Under the pieces are notes generated by a model. That model saw only the letters and a program-made list of their open reading frames with translations, was not told the origin of the DNA and did not search any database. Position numbers and translations under genes: made by a program. 64,000 nt of DNA from Kitasatospora sp. NBC_01287 (GTDB lineage Bacteria > Actinomycetota > Actinomycetes > Streptomycetales > Streptomycetaceae), in assembly GCF_026340565.1 (NCBI RefSeq), contig NZ_JAPEPB010000001.1, positions 2,294,001 to 2,358,000 of the forward strand, given 5' to 3'. Positions 42,263-54,000 of this stretch are shown here, piece by piece (position 1 is the stretch's first letter; every line of letters begins with the position of its first letter).

Positions 42263-45200
42263 GCGAGGCTGCCGATCCGCTGCACCGGGATGTCCTGCGG
42301 CAGCAGCACGCTGAGTTCGGCCAGGTCCGCCACGTCCAGCCGTGCCAGCCGGCCCGCCTGACGGGTGATCATGCTCTCCAGGGTCTGCCGGGCGAACCGC
42401 CCGTTGCCGAAGGCCCGGTCGCGCGGCACCGAGCCGAACAGCTCGCCGAGCGCCGCCAGCGTCTCCGGCGAGCAGCTGTAGCCGGCCGACTCGGCCTGCA
42501 GGCGCACGATGGTGACCAGTTCCTCGTCCGCGTAGTGGCCGAAGTTGATCTCCCGGGAGAACCGGGAGGCCAGACCCGGGTTGGAGGCCAGGAAGCCGCT
42601 CATCTCCTCCTGGTAGCCGGCCACGATCACCACCACCTCGTCCCGGTGGTCCTCCATCAGCTTCATCAGGGTGTCCACGGCCTCCTGGCCGAAGTCGTTG
42701 CCGCCCCCACGCGGCGTCAGGGTGTAGGCCTCGTCGATGAAGAGCACCCCGCCACGGGCCCGTTCGAAGGCGTCCCGGGTCAACTGGGCGGTGTGGCCGA
42801 TGAACCGGCCCACCAGGTCGGCGCGGGCGGTCTCGATCAGCTGGCCGGTGGGCAGCACACCCAGTTCGGCCAGCAGTTCGCCGTAGAGCCGGGCCACCGT
42901 GGTCTTGCCGGTGCCGGGCGGGCCGGCGAAGACCAGGTGGTGGCTGATCTTGGGGGCGGGCAGGCCGGCCTCGACCCGGCGGCGGGTCTGCACCGTGAGG
43001 TTGACCAGGTCCTCGACCTGCTGCTTGGCCTCGCCGAGCCCGACCATCGAGCGCAACTGGTCGAGCAGGCCCGGTCCTTCGGGCTCCTCGATGCCGGCGG
43101 CGGCGCGGGCCAGCTCGGCGGCGGTCTCCTCGCCCACGTCGGCGGGCACCAGCAGCGCCAGGTCGGCGTTGTCGAAGCTCTCCAGCCCGGCGAGCCGGGA
43201 GGCCTGGCGGTCCACCATCTCCTCGAAGACCTTGCGGGCGGCCCGGCCGTTGCCGAAGTCGGCGCCCCTGGGCATCCGTTCGAAGTGCAGGGTGAGCGCC
43301 TCCCTGGTGCCCTCGGCGAGTTGGTAGCCGTGGCCGGCCGCCGCCATCTCCACGATGGTGGCCAGCTCCTCGGTGCTGTAGTTCTCGAACTCGACCGTGC
43401 GGCTGAACCGGGAGGCCAGGCCCGGGTTGGAGGCCAGGAACTCGCGGATCTCGGCCTCGTAGCCGGCCACGATCACCACCAGGTCGTCGCGGTGGTCCTC
43501 CATCAGCTTGACCAGGGTGTCGATCGCCTCCCGGCCGAAGTCCGGGCCGGTGCCGCCGCCGGAGCCGGCCGACAGGGTGTAGGCCTCGTCGATGAAGAGC
43601 ACCCCGCCGAAGGCCTCCTTGACCACCTCGGTGGTCTTCAGGGCGGTGCCGCCGATGATCGAGGCGACCAGGTCGGCGCGGGCCACCTCGACCAGGTGGC
43701 CGCTGCGCAGCACGCCCAGCTCCGCCAGGATCGCGCCGTAGAGCCGGGCCACCGTGGTCTTGCCGGTGCCGGGCGGGCCCGCGAAGACCAGGTGCCGGCT
43801 CATCGGCAGGGCCGGCATGCCGGCCTGCTCGCGGCGCTTGGCCAGCTTGTTGAGGTTGACCAGGGTGGCGACCTGCTCCTTCACCCCGTCCAGGCCGACC
43901 AGCGTCTGCAGCACGGCCTGCGGGCCCCGCACCTCGCTGGCCGCCCGGGCGGCGGCCTCCGTGCCCTCTGGGTCCTCGGCGCCGCCGTCGCCGTCCTGCG
44001 CCGTCGCGACGGAGGCCGAGGCCGTGCCGTACGCGTCGGTGGAGCGGTTGTCGCGGCTCTGCAGGTTCTCCACCGCGAGGCGCTCGCTCGGCTCGCTCTG
44101 CCGCAGCCCGGCGCCCTGGTTCTCCGCGACCAGGCAGTCGCTGAGCCGGACCGCCTCGGCGGACTCCAGCCGGATGCCGTCCACCGTGTTGTCGGTCAAC
44201 TGGCAGTCCGTCAGGGTCGCGCGGGAGCCGGCGAGCAGGTGCAGGCCGTGCCGGCGGTTGGCCCGCAGCCGGGTCCTGGTGCAGGTCAGCTCGCCGTCCC
44301 GCTCCACGCTGACGCCGTCGTAGGCGTTGTCGGCGCTCTCGCAGTCACGCAGGCCGGCGATCCCGTGGGCGCCGACCGAGATCCCGGCGGCACCGCTGCC
44401 GCGCACGGTGCTGCCGCCGAGGTAGGTGTTGGCGCCGTCGGCGATCCGCACCCCGGCCTGCCCCGAGTCGAGCACGGTGGCGTCCTCCAGCCGGCCCCGC
44501 CCGTCGTGCAGCACCTCGACGCCGTGGCCGGCGGCGGCGGTCACCGTCACCCGGCGCAGCAGCGGGTTGGCGCCCTCGCGGATCACGATCCCCACCCCCG
44601 CCGCGTCGTAGACCTCCAGGCGGTCGAACTCGGCGGTGCTCTCCCCGGCCAGCTCCACGCCGTCCGCCCCGCTGTCGCGCACCGTGGCGCGCAGCAGCGT
44701 GGGGCCCGACGACTCGCCGACGAAGATGCCCACCTGGGCGGCGGCGGTCACCTCGCAGTCCTCGAAGGTGCCCTGGGACCGGCCGGCGATGTGCAGGCCG
44801 TGGCCCTGGGTGCGCAGCGTGCGGCAGCGGCGCAGCAGCGGGTCGGTGCCGCCCGAGAGCGCGATCCCGTGGCCGCGCACGCCGCTGACCGTGCAGTCCT
44901 CCAGCACCGTGCGGGCGGAGGAGCTGAGGAAGACGCCCAGCGCGCTGTCGCGGATCTCGGTGCGCAGCAGGCGGGTGGTGCTGTGCTCCTCCAGGGCGAC
45001 GGCCGGCTTGTCGGTCGCGGAGATCTCGCAGTCCTCGATCACCCCGCGGGCCTCGCCGTTGGCGCAGACGCCGTTGCCGCGCGCGTCGCGCAGCACGCAG
45101 CGCCGCACGGTGGGGTTGGCCTTCTCGCCGATCACCAGGGCGGAGGTGCCCAGGTGTTCGATCACGCTGTCCTCGATCACGCTGGTGCCGGTGGAGGTCT

Positions 45201-45627
45201 CCACCAGCCCGGCGCCGGCCGGGTTGACCACCCGGCAGCCGCGCATGGCGAGCGCGCCCTGCTGGCGGGTCAGCACGGCCGTCCAGGAGTTGCCGACCAC
45301 TTCGCAGTCCTGCAGCGCCAGTTGGCCGCGCGGCACGTCCACGGTCGGCAGGTCGTCGTCCTGCCCGTGCAGCACCAGGCCGGTCAGCTGGACCGCCTCC
45401 GCCACCACCTGGACCACCGCCCCGCGCCGCGGGCTGATCCGCACGCTGCCGCGCACGTCCTCGGCCGTGATGGTCACCATCTTGGTGATCACCAGGTTCT
45501 CCTCGTAGCGGCCGGGGCGCACCGAGATCACCGCGCCGCTGCGGGCCGCCTGCAGGGCGTCACCGATCGTGCGGTAGGAGCCGGACTCCCGCTGCTCCGC
45601 GCAGACCGTCAGCACCGGGCGCGACAT
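42259..45627 (-). CDS. Right-handed beta-helix protein fused to two CbxX/EccA-like AAA+ domains
   Basis: 1122 residues. The first 480 are right-handed parallel beta-helix repeats (units such as [40 protein letters not shown]), as in pectate-lyase/periplasmic copper-binding folds. Two AAA+ modules follow with Walker [10 protein letters not shown] at about residues 615 and 902, Walker [12 protein letters not shown] in both, and the arginine region [10 protein letters not shown]. The AAA+ type is CbxX/CfqX, as in EccA of type VII secretion, where the N-terminus is instead TPR. Here the beta-helix probably binds the exported substrate. The mycosin-like gene follows with a GTGA overlap. Confidence 0.92.
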   Translation of the reverse strand: MSRPVLTVCAEQRESGSYRTIGDALQAARSGAVISVRPGRYEENLVITKMVTITAEDVRGSVRISPRRGAVVQVVAEAVQLTGLVLHGQDDDLPTVDVPRGQLALQDCEVVGNSWTAVLTRQQGALAMRGCRVVNPAGAGLVETSTGTSVIEDSVIEHLGTSALVIGEKANPTVRRCVLRDARGNGVCANGEARGVIEDCEISATDKPAVALEEHSTTRLLRTEIRDSALGVFLSSSARTVLEDCTVSGVRGHGIALSGGTDPLLRRCRTLRTQGHGLHIAGRSQGTFEDCEVTAAAQVGIFVGESSGPTLLRATVRDSGADGVELAGESTAEFDRLEVYDAAGVGIVIREGANPLLRRVTVTAAAGHGVEVLHDGRGRLEDATVLDSGQAGVRIADGANTYLGGSTVRGSGAAGISVGAHGIAGLRDCESADNAYDGVSVERDGELTCTRTRLRANRRHGLHLLAGSRATLTDCQLTDNTVDGIRLESAEAVRLSDCLVAENQGAGLRQSEPSERLAVENLQSRDNRSTDAYGTASASVATAQDGDGGAEDPEGTEAAARAASEVRGPQAVLQTLVGLDGVKEQVATLVNLNKLAKRREQAGMPALPMSRHLVFAGPPGTGKTTVARLYGAILAELGVLRSGHLVEVARADLVASIIGGTALKTTEVVKEAFGGVLFIDEAYTLSAGSGGGTGPDFGREAIDTLVKLMEDHRDDLVVIVAGYEAEIREFLASNPGLASRFSRTVEFENYSTEELATIVEMAAAGHGYQLAEGTREALTLHFERMPRGADFGNGRAARKVFEEMVDRQASRLAGLESFDNADLALLVPADVGEETAAELARAAAGIEEPEGPGLLDQLRSMVGLGEAKQQVEDLVNLTVQTRRRVEAGLPAPKISHHLVFAGPPGTGKTTVARLYGELLAELGVLPTGQLIETARADLVGRFIGHTAQLTRDAFERARGGVLFIDEAYTLTPRGGGNDFGQEAVDTLMKLMEDHRDEVVVIVAGYQEEMSGFLASNPGLASRFSREINFGHYADEELVTIVRLQAESAGYSCSPETLAALGELFGSVPRDRAFGNGRFARQTLESMITRQAGRLARLDVADLAELSVLLPQDIPVQRIGSLA

Positions 45628-45673
45628 GGCCAGGGGTTCCCTTCGTTGGTGGTGGGCATTTTTGCGGGGGGTC

Positions 45674-45781
45674 AGGGACTTCAGGGACTTCAGGGACTTC
45701 AGGGACTTCAGGGATCGCAGGGATCGCAGGGATCGCAGGGATCGCAGGGATCGCAGGGATCGCAGGGATCGCAGGGATCGC
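45674..45781. repeat. 9-bp tandem array, two variants
   Basis: Four exact copies of AGGGACTTC are followed without a break by eight exact copies of AGGGATCGC. The array lies between two minus-strand genes, just past the stop of the golvesin-like protein gene. Confidence 0.97.
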
Positions 45782-45793
45782 AGGAGGAGGGCG

Positions 45794-47401
45794 TCAGGAG
45801 GTGCAGGTGGCGCGGATGGCGTCGGCGGCGTGGTGGGCGTAGGTCTTGGTGTTGCCCGACCAGTCCAGACCGCGGTCGTGCATCGTCACCGAGAGCGAGC
45901 CGTTGTAGGCGAACTTGCCCTCGTCCACCCACTTGCCCCGGTTGCCGACCTGGTTGATCGAGAACGAGCCGATCCCGCCGCCGCCGTTGTTGACCGTGTA
46001 GTACGTCGGGTTGCCGCCGACCTGCTTCACGTCGCCGCTGCCCGGGATGAAGACGGCCAGGTCGCAGCTGCTCACCGAACTGAGCTTGAAGTTCCAGACG
46101 ACCGAGTTGCCCATGTCCTTGTTCGCGTCGCCCGACATCGGCATCGAGGTGTAGGTGCCGTTGCAGCCGTTGCTGCTCCAACCGCCGGAGTTGCTCTTCC
46201 AGCCGGAGTCGCCCTGGTCGAACCAGCCGTTCTGGCTGAAGCTCACGCCGCTGCCGCCGCAGAACGGGCCGGCCACGGCGACCACGGGGGCGGGCGCCTG
46301 GGTCGTCGGCGGGATCGCGGGTCCGGGGCCCTGCGGCGGGAGCTGCGGAGCCGCCGCGGTGGTGGGCGGCGCCGGCTGCTGCGGGGGCGCGGGCTGCTGG
46401 GGGGCGCTACCGCCACCGCTGGAACTGCCGCCACTGGAACCGCCGCTGGAGCCTCCGGAGCCGGAGCCGCCGGCCGAACCGCCGGAACTACCGCCGCTCG
46501 AACCACCGCTGGAGCCACCGGAGCCGGAGCCGCCGCTCGAACCACCGGAACTACCGCCGCTCGAACCACCGCTGGAGCCACCGGAGCCGGAACCGCCGGC
46601 CGGGTGGGTCGGGGAGTGCCCGGAAGACGCGGTGCCACCCGAGCTGCCCGACCCACCGCCCTGGTCGGCCGCGGGCGTGGCGGGGCTCGACGGGCTGGGC
46701 GAGGTCGAACCGTCGGCCGCCACCGGCGCCACCGCGCCGGGCGTCGAACCGGGCGCGGCGGGGGCGCCGCCCGTGTCGCCGTGCGCGTCGAAGCCGGGCA
46801 CGAAGCCGTTGCCGCCGCCGGTGGGTCCCTGCTGGCTGTAGCCGAGCGGCGCACCGCCCTGGGCGGGCCCGTGCGGCGGCTTGGGGCCGCCGCCGAGCTG
46901 GGTGAGACCCAGCGGCACCCCGACCAGCACCAGACCGACGGCCACGGCGGTGGCGATCATGGGCTTGGAGATCCGGCCCGGGCGCGCCTCGGCCCCGGCG
47001 GCGGCGGAAGCCGGTTCGGCCGTCGCGACCAGCGCCTCGGCGGCCTCCGTCTGGGCGCTCTCGATCCGGGCCAGTTCGAGCCGGGCCGCCTCCGCGTGCG
47101 CGGTGGCCTCGGTGCTCGCGGCGGCAGGACCCGCCGGGGGCACCGGGGCCTCGGGCAGTGCGGGGGCGAGCCCGGGGGCCGCACCGATCGCGGCCGACGC
47201 CCCGGACCCGCTCCGGGCGGCCTCGGCCTCGGCCTGCGCGGTCCGCGCGGCCCCCTCGGACTCGCGCTGCCGCTCCTGCCCGGGTGCCCGCTCCTGCTCC
47301 GCCGCCGGCTCGGCCTCCTCCTCGAAGGCCCAGCTCACCTCGGGAAGCTGGTATCCGCGCGCCGGCTGCTCCCCCGCGCCGCGCTCTTCCTCGCCCACCA
47401 T
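45794..47401 (-). CDS. Membrane-anchored protein with Gly/Ser linker and golvesin-like C-terminal domain
   Basis: 535 residues from the ATG with AGGGGAC upstream; the much longer open frame is a shadow. A cytoplasmic acidic, Ala/Glu-rich head (1-145) is followed by one membrane segment (about 148-168, [19 protein letters not shown]), an outer linker of Pro/Ser then repeated GGSSGGSS units, and a 150-residue C-terminal domain. That domain ([42 protein letters not shown]) fits the golvesin C-terminal beta-sandwich, which binds cell-surface polymers. It likely tethers part of the secretion or toxin complex to the wall. Confidence 0.8.
   Translation of the reverse strand: MVGEEERGAGEQPARGYQLPEVSWAFEEEAEPAAEQERAPGQERQRESEGAARTAQAEAEAARSGSGASAAIGAAPGLAPALPEAPVPPAGPAAASTEATAHAEAARLELARIESAQTEAAEALVATAEPASAAAGAEARPGRISKPMIATAVAVGLVLVGVPLGLTQLGGGPKPPHGPAQGGAPLGYSQQGPTGGGNGFVPGFDAHGDTGGAPAAPGSTPGAVAPVAADGSTSPSPSSPATPAADQGGGSGSSGGTASSGHSPTHPAGGSGSGGSSGGSSGGSSGGSSGGSGSGGSSGGSSGGSSGGSAGGSGSGGSSGGSSGGSSSGGGSAPQQPAPPQQPAPPTTAAAPQLPPQGPGPAIPPTTQAPAPVVAVAGPFCGGSGVSFSQNGWFDQGDSGWKSNSGGWSSNGCNGTYTSMPMSGDANKDMGNSVVWNFKLSSVSSCDLAVFIPGSGDVKQVGGNPTYYTVNNGGGGIGSFSINQVGNRGKWVDEGKFAYNGSLSVTMHDRGLDWSGNTKTYAHHAADAIRATCTS
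46436..46610. repeat. Gly-Ser repeat region of the golvesin-like gene
   Basis: Repeating codons for GGSSGG and GGSGSGGS, internally duplicated twice, encode the flexible extracellular linker. Confidence 0.9.
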
Positions 47402-47460
47402 CGTCCCCTGCCCTCGACAACACTCCTGCCCGGAGTGACGGACGGCGACGCGGGCAGGGT

Positions 47461-47907
47461 TCAGCCCTGCTCCTGCCCCACGTTCCAGACCGGCTCGCCC
47501 GCCGGCTCCGGCGGCGTCAGGATGAACGCGACCGCCTGCTCGAGCACCTCGTACGGCGGCTCCGCCCGGGGCCCCTCGCCCTGCGCCCGGATGTGCGCGA
47601 GCAGCCCGGACTCCGGGGCCAGGCCGTACTCGTCGAGGTAGTACGCGATGGTGTCGGTCCAGATCCACTCCCCGTCGGTGCGGTAGCTCATCGGCACCAC
47701 CCCGCGCCGCTCGGGGTCCAGCACGTCGTCCATCAGCATCGGGGTCATCAGCACGTGCGGCCCCGACCGCAGGTAGTCCGCCACCACCGCCCGCTCGGGG
47801 CCGTCGGCGAGCCGCGGATGGTCCCGCTCGAAGGCCGGCCCGGTCACCGGGTCGACCTTGTCGAACACCGCCGCGAGCCGGAAGCCACCCACTGTCGTCT
47901 CCGCCAT
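47461..47907 (-). CDS. Small protein downstream of the giant toxin, candidate immunity protein
   Basis: 148 residues from the ATG with GAGGGAG eight bases upstream. Sequence features: HVLMTPMLMDDVLDPERRGV, MSYRTDGEWIWTDTIAYYLD, YGLAPESGLLAHIRAQGEG. The YRTDGxWIWxxxxxYYL pattern recurs, to my knowledge, in small actinobacterial proteins found next to polymorphic toxins. It is the first gene after the giant toxin on the same strand, about 100 bases from its stop, the expected site for the cognate immunity gene of the C-terminal domain. Confidence 0.6.
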   Translation of the reverse strand: MAETTVGGFRLAAVFDKVDPVTGPAFERDHPRLADGPERAVVADYLRSGPHVLMTPMLMDDVLDPERRGVVPMSYRTDGEWIWTDTIAYYLDEYGLAPESGLLAHIRAQGEGPRAEPPYEVLEQAVAFILTPPEPAGEPVWNVGQEQG

Positions 47908-48010
47908 ACCGTCCACTCCCTCGCGCTCGGCTGCTCTCCCACTTCGACCGACGGCCCGCGGCCCCGGCCGGGTTCACCCGGGGGTGCGGGGCGCGGGCAC
48001 CGGGACGCGG

Positions 48011-51000
48011 TCACTTGGCCACGAGGGCGGCCGCTCGCTTGGCCTTGTACCAGGCCCTGAGCGCCTTCTGCTCGGCCTCCGTCGCCGGCTTCTTCGGCGC
48101 GAGCATCCCCCAGGTGTCACCGAGCTTCTTCACGAACGCGTCGGCGAAGTCCGTCTCGGTGCCGGCCGGCTTCTCCTTCCCGAACTCCTCGGCGAACGTG
48201 TCCAGCCTCTTGAGCAGAATCGGTGTCAGCCAGCCTTCGAGCTGCTGCTGGGCCGACAGCTCGCCCGGGATCCTCTTGAAGAGGATGTCCTTCCCGTTCG
48301 GCGTCTTCGTAAGGGTGTCCGTCGAGAACGGCTGAGCGTCCGAGTAGCCGTACTTGATCCACATCTTGAGGGGGTCCGTCCCACCCGCCGGCGTGATCTC
48401 CCGCTCGTTCCTCGACACCTTCTTCGGCGTGCTCTTCTCATAGCCCACCATGAGCATCATCTTCGGGAACCTCTTCTGGAATCCGTCGATGACCGCCTTG
48501 CAGCTGTCGCAGGTGCCGCGGTTGGAGAAGACCGCGAGCACGCCCGCCACGTCCGGATCACCCGACCTCGGGTAGCCCCACTCGGCCATCTTCTCGTACG
48601 CCGCCTCGACCGCGTGCACCTCGGCATCCTTGACCTGGGTCCGCAGCACGTCCCTCGACGAGTTCAGCTCCGTCTCCGACTTACCCGCGGCCGTCCACGT
48701 CTTGACGACCACCTCCTTGCCCCAGGTGACGGCGTCCTGGTACGTCGTGAAGTCCTTGAGCTTGTTCTCCTGCTCCTTCCACTGCCGCGTTCCTTCCTCG
48801 CTCTTGTCATCCTTGAACACCGCGTTGTGCCCGGCGACGTCCGTCACCCCCGGGAACTGCTTCGGGCCGCTGTTGAAGTCCTCGGGGGCGATCCACTTGC
48901 GGTCGCCGACCAGCAGACCCACGGCGGCGAAGGTGGAGTCGACCTCGTTCCTGCGCAGCGCGATCGGAACGAGTTCCGCCAGGAGGCGGCTCTCCGGGGG
49001 ATCGACGGCGAAGGAGTGGGCACCGGAGAGGATCTGCTCGATCCGCAGGCTCTCGTCCTCGACGGCGGGTCGGTGCGGGTCTCCTCGGTGCGTGGGCTCC
49101 TCCTGCACGGCCCGTCCGGTGTGCCGCACCCGGTAGCCGGACGGTGCCGCGGCCGCCTTCGGCTCCGGGTCCGCGTCGACCAGCAGGTGGGCGCCGAGCC
49201 GTTCGACCTCCGGCTTCGCCTCGGCGGGCGCGTCCTTGGCGATCGACAGGCGCAGCCAGCCGCCGCCCTCGACCAGGACGGGACGGTTGTTCCGGTCGAA
49301 GCCGACGGTGCTGCCCACCACCAGGTGACCCGGTCCGCTCGGCTCGACCCCGTGCTCCCCGAGCGCCTTGGGCACGAACCAGACCGGCCCGTCGGCGACG
49401 TAGGCCCGCAGGTCGAGGCCGGGCAGCCGGCGGTGCAACTCGCCCAGGAATTCGGCGGCGTAGGAGTCCTCACCGCCCCTGGCCAGCGAACAGGACGCCA
49501 GCTGCAGCGGCTTGTCCTCGTCCCAGATCTTCCTCTCGTGCAACTCGACGAAAAGGTCGGCCAATTGGTGCGGCTCAAGAGCCGCACCGCGCCAGCGTGG
49601 CCGACCGTCGGCGCCGGTGTGCATCGCCAGGGTGAAGAAGCGCTCGTCGGCGGGGAAGCGCGCCAGGGTGGCCGCGATCCGCTCCCGGTCCGCGGGGGAC
49701 GCCGACGGGTCGTCGAGCCAGTGCGCTCCGGACGCGGGGTCGTGGTGGACGGAGTCGAGCAGCTCGGCGGTCAGGTGCTCGGCGGGGGCGGACACCGGGT
49801 GCGGGACGGGTGCCGGGTGCGGGACGGGTGCCGGGTGCTCGGCAGAAGTGTGCGGCTGCGGCTGCGCGGGACCGAAGTGGTGGGCGTCGGGCAGTGGCCC
49901 GCCCTGCTGGTCGGAGCCCTGGTTCAGGTCGAGGTTGAAGCCCAGGTCCAACTCCGGGCCCAGGTCGGCACCCATGTCGAGGTCCAGGCTGGAGAAGTCG
50001 AACGCGGGGCCCAGGCCGAAGCCCCCGTCCATGTCGAAGTCCTCGGCCGCCCCGGTCCCCAGGTGCAGGCCGCCACCCATGTCGAAGTCCTCGTCCACCC
50101 CGGGGCCCAGGTCGAGAACCCCGTTCATGTCGAGGCCGAGGGCCATCGGGGCGGGCCCGGGGCCGCCCGGCGGCGGCTGGTTCGCGGCGTTCGGCTGCGG
50201 GGTGAGCTCGTTCGCCATCTCGGGGAAGAGTTCGTTGACCAGTCGGCCGAGCCGGCGGCTCTCGGCCTCTGTGGCATGTGCCGCGAGGTCACGCACGCCC
50301 TCCCTGCGGAAGGAGTCCTCCGCGGCCTGGAAGTCGTGCCCCATGGCAGTGAGGTTGTCGATCCACGGCAAGCCGTAGGCATGGCGCTCGGTCGTGAAGG
50401 TCACCGGAACCCCGTGGGGGTACCCGGTCTGCTCGTTCCTGGCCTCACCCCGCGCCTTGACGCCCTGCAGGTAGGCTCCGACCGCCTGGAGGCCGTGTCC
50501 GATGTCGTGCAGCTGCGCCTGATCGACGTTCATCAGGTTCATCCACTGCTCGCGGGTCAACGGCCCCCTGGCCAGGGCCGGATCGAGCACCCTGTCCTCG
50601 GTTCCGCCGTCCGCCCGCTCCAGCTTGACGACCGCCGCCACGTGGAACCACCACTGGACCGGCCGCTCCGCGCCGGCGAAGGCGCCATGGGCGTTCGCCG
50701 AACTGACCGTGAGCGCGTGGTGGGGGCCGCTGAGGTTGACGAAGACCTTCTCGTTCGCGATGCCCAGCTCGGTGAGGCGCATGGCCATCAGGTGGGCCCG
50801 GTCGGCGCACCCGGTCTCGGGATGGTCGTAGGGAACCGGGGTGAGCACGCCCTGCTCGTTGACGAACTGGAGCGCGGCCATGTCCCTGAAGACCTCGTTC
50901 AGCTGCGGCCCGGTGAGGGCCGGCCGCTCCAGCGCCTCGGCGCCGAGCAGGTACGAGTGCACGAACGGCAGCTCAGGCAGGGCTTCCCGGGCGGCGTCGG

Positions 51001-54000
51001 CCAGCGGCCTGCCGTGCAGACCCTCGTAGGTCCGGGACAGCTTCCAGAGCACGGGCAGGTTGCGGCGGACCGGGCGCAGCAGGCGGAGCAGGTCGCCCCG
51101 GTCCCGCGCCTCGATCGCGGTGTGCAGGTGTCCGGCCAGTGCGCCGTGGTCGGCATCGCTGACCGGCACCCCGCGCAGGCCGTCGAGCGCGAAGGTGTGC
51201 GTCAGCCCGAGCAGTTCGGAGACCGAGTCCCAAGCCTGGGCGGGATCGGAGCCCAACTCCCCGTCCTGCGCGGCTCGCGCCAGCCGCTCGGTGAGTGAAC
51301 TGCCGTGGAGCTCCCGGTGGACCGCCTCCAGCTGGTCGGCGTTCCCCCGGCTGCCGCCGAGGCTGTCCAGCAGGAGGTGGACGGCGGTGGTGTCCAGCGG
51401 CGATCGGCCCAGCAACTGGTGGAGCTGCCCGGCGAGGTCCCGGGCCACGGCGGGCAGCATCAGCCGCTCGGCCGGTGCCGGGGCGACCGCGGGGTGCGCG
51501 GGGGCGGCGCCGGCCGGTGGCGGGCCCGCCTGGAACTGCACGGTGCCAGGGATCTCGGGCTCGAAGTCAGGATCGGAGTCAGGATCGGAGTCCCATGCGG
51601 AATCCGCCTCGGGGTCCGGCTCGGACCCGGACCCCCACGCGGACCCGGAGTCCGTCGGTTCGTGCTGGTCAGGTGCCTCCGCGAAGCTGGGCGAACCCCC
51701 GGTCGCGGTCATCTCCTCCCGCGCCGCGTGCCGGTAGCCGGCGGGCAGCTCCTGCGCGACCTCGCGCACCGGCGCGGTGGCACTGTCGAACTCCAGCCAG
51801 TGCCCGTCCGGGGTGATCGCCGGCCGGCCGTCCGCACCGAAGCCCACCCGGCCCACCATCGCGGCCGACACCAGGTGGCCCTCGCCGCCCGGCAGCACAT
51901 CACCCGTACCGTCCACCTTCGGCAGGAACCAGACCGGCTGGTCCGCCGCGCGGGCCCCGACGTGGATGCCGTGCTTCGCCAACTCGGCCAGCACCTGCGG
52001 CACATAGGTCCGGCCGTTGGTCGCGCCGAGCCCGCAGGAGACGAACTCCAGCCGGTCGGTGCCGTTCCACACCTTGTCGTTGCGCAACTGCACCAGGATC
52101 GCCGCCAGGTCCTCCGGCCGCAGGGGCCGGCCGTCCCGCATCGGGACCCCGGTCCTCGGGTCGGTGTGCATCGCGAGGATGAAGGTGTGCTCGCGCACCG
52201 GCAGGTGCGCCAACACCTGGCGCACCGCCTCGTCACCCTCCGGCGACCCCGAGGAGCTGCTGATCCAGCGCCCGTTGGCCGGGCCGCCGAAGTGCGCCAG
52301 CGGCAGGCCGACGTGCTCCGCCGGGTCCAGCGGACCGAACTCGTGCGACGGGGTCGGCTCCGGCGCGAGCAGCCTGGCGGGCACCGACTGCTCGGAGAGC
52401 CACCAGCCGCCGTCGTGGCCGATCGGCGCGGGCCCGTCCTCGTGCAGCTGCAGCAGGTGCGCGACGCTCGCCGGGAGCGTGACCACGAGGTCGGGCCCCT
52501 GGCTCTCCTTGCGGGTCAGCGTGACGCCCTTGACCAGCTCCCGCAGGTCCTCGCGCCCCGCCAGGTAGCTCAGCGCGGCGTGCCAGACCAGTTCGGGCTG
52601 CGGGTGCTGGGAGATCGCGGTGTGCACCTGGGTCAGGTGCAGGTCGCCGTCGCGGTTGTACAGGTCCCGGACCAGGGTGTGCACCACGCGCTGGGTGAAC
52701 TCCAGCGTCTCCTGGGCCGACCAGTCCCGCGGGGCCTCGAAGTCCTCCGGGTCCAGCCAGCTGCCGTCGGACTCCATGCTGATCTTCGTCTGGTCCAGCG
52801 CGGGCAGGTCGAAGGCGCTCGCATAACCGAGCTTCTTGGCCACCGACGGAACGGCCTCCGGGCCGGTCCGCAGCATCACCGAGTTCCGCCGGACCCTCAT
52901 CTGCGGGTTGATGTGGAAGGCCTTGTGCATCCACGGGAGCGTCTCGTGGTAGAGCTCGGTCTGCTTCTTGTCGTAGTTCGCCCGCAACTCGTCGCGGAGC
53001 GCGAGGATGTACGGGTGCCCCTTGGGGGCGACGAAGGCGGAGTTGCCGAAGGTGCCCACCTTGCCGCCCTCACCGGCCTTGGCGTGCACGGCGAACGCCG
53101 CCTCGGTGCGCGCGGTGCCCACCAGGTCGTCCAGACCGGTGATCTCGTTGTCGCCGTCGCTGTAGAGACCGCCGAACTCCTCACCGATCACCAGCCGGAA
53201 GGCGTCACTGGCCGCGGCCTTGCCCGGTCCGGTCTGCTTGGCCAGCTCGGTCAGCACCTCGCGGTGCAGGCTCATCGGCCGCTCGCTGTGGAAGACCTCG
53301 AACGGGTTGACCAGGCGGATGCCCTTCTCCTGGGCCCAGCCGAGCATCCACCAGGCGTCGGCCTGCAGGGGATCCGCGGGCTCCTCCGTCAGATCGCGCA
53401 CGGCCTCGAACCGCTCACGGGGCACATCGGTCCAGAGCACGAAGGAGGCTTCGCCTCGGAGCCGCTCCGCCGCGTCCCCGTACTTGTTCCAGAAGCTGCC
53501 CGAGGGCCCGTACTCACGGAACGGGCCGAACCAGATCGCGTGCACGACCTTGGGGATCTCCACCCGCGGGGAGGTCAACGCGGGCACCTCGGAGCCCGGC
53601 GCCCAGTTCGCGCTCTGCCGCTCGTGGACGGTACTGGCGCTGCCGGGATCCACCTGCCACTCCGGCGCTGCCGGGTCCATCACGGCGGCGTGCGGGCCTC
53701 CGGCGACCATGTCCATCCGGTCCAGGAAGTGGACGACCTGATCAGCCGTCAGGCCGCTGTAGTCGTAGGCCCTCCCGGTCACCGGATCGGTCAGGAAGGC
53801 CGGCACCGGGCCCGGCTCCAGGATGCCGAACAGGTCGGTGCCGAGCGGCCCCGGCGGGGCCAGCTCCCGGATGTCCGGCACGGTGGTCGAGCCGGTGAGG
53901 TCGTCCAACAGCTCGTGATCGTGCTGGTACGGCACGGTCCTGTCGCGCTCCGGCAGCGCGAACTGGTAGGCGCCGGGCAGCTGCTGGTGCGGCTGGGACT

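Noticed and set aside
45674..45781. CRISPR-like array
   Set aside because: The repeats are 9 bp and directly adjacent, with no spacers and no cas genes.
42088..45957. Plus-strand open frame of about 1289 codons opposite the AAA+/beta-helix gene
   Set aside because: It has a Gly/Arg/Val/Ala shadow composition, no ribosome site and no domain; the opposite strand has clear AAA+ motifs.
47858..51298. Plus-strand open frame of about 1146 codons
   Set aside because: It spans two real minus-strand genes and their spacer, lacks a start site and has shadow composition.
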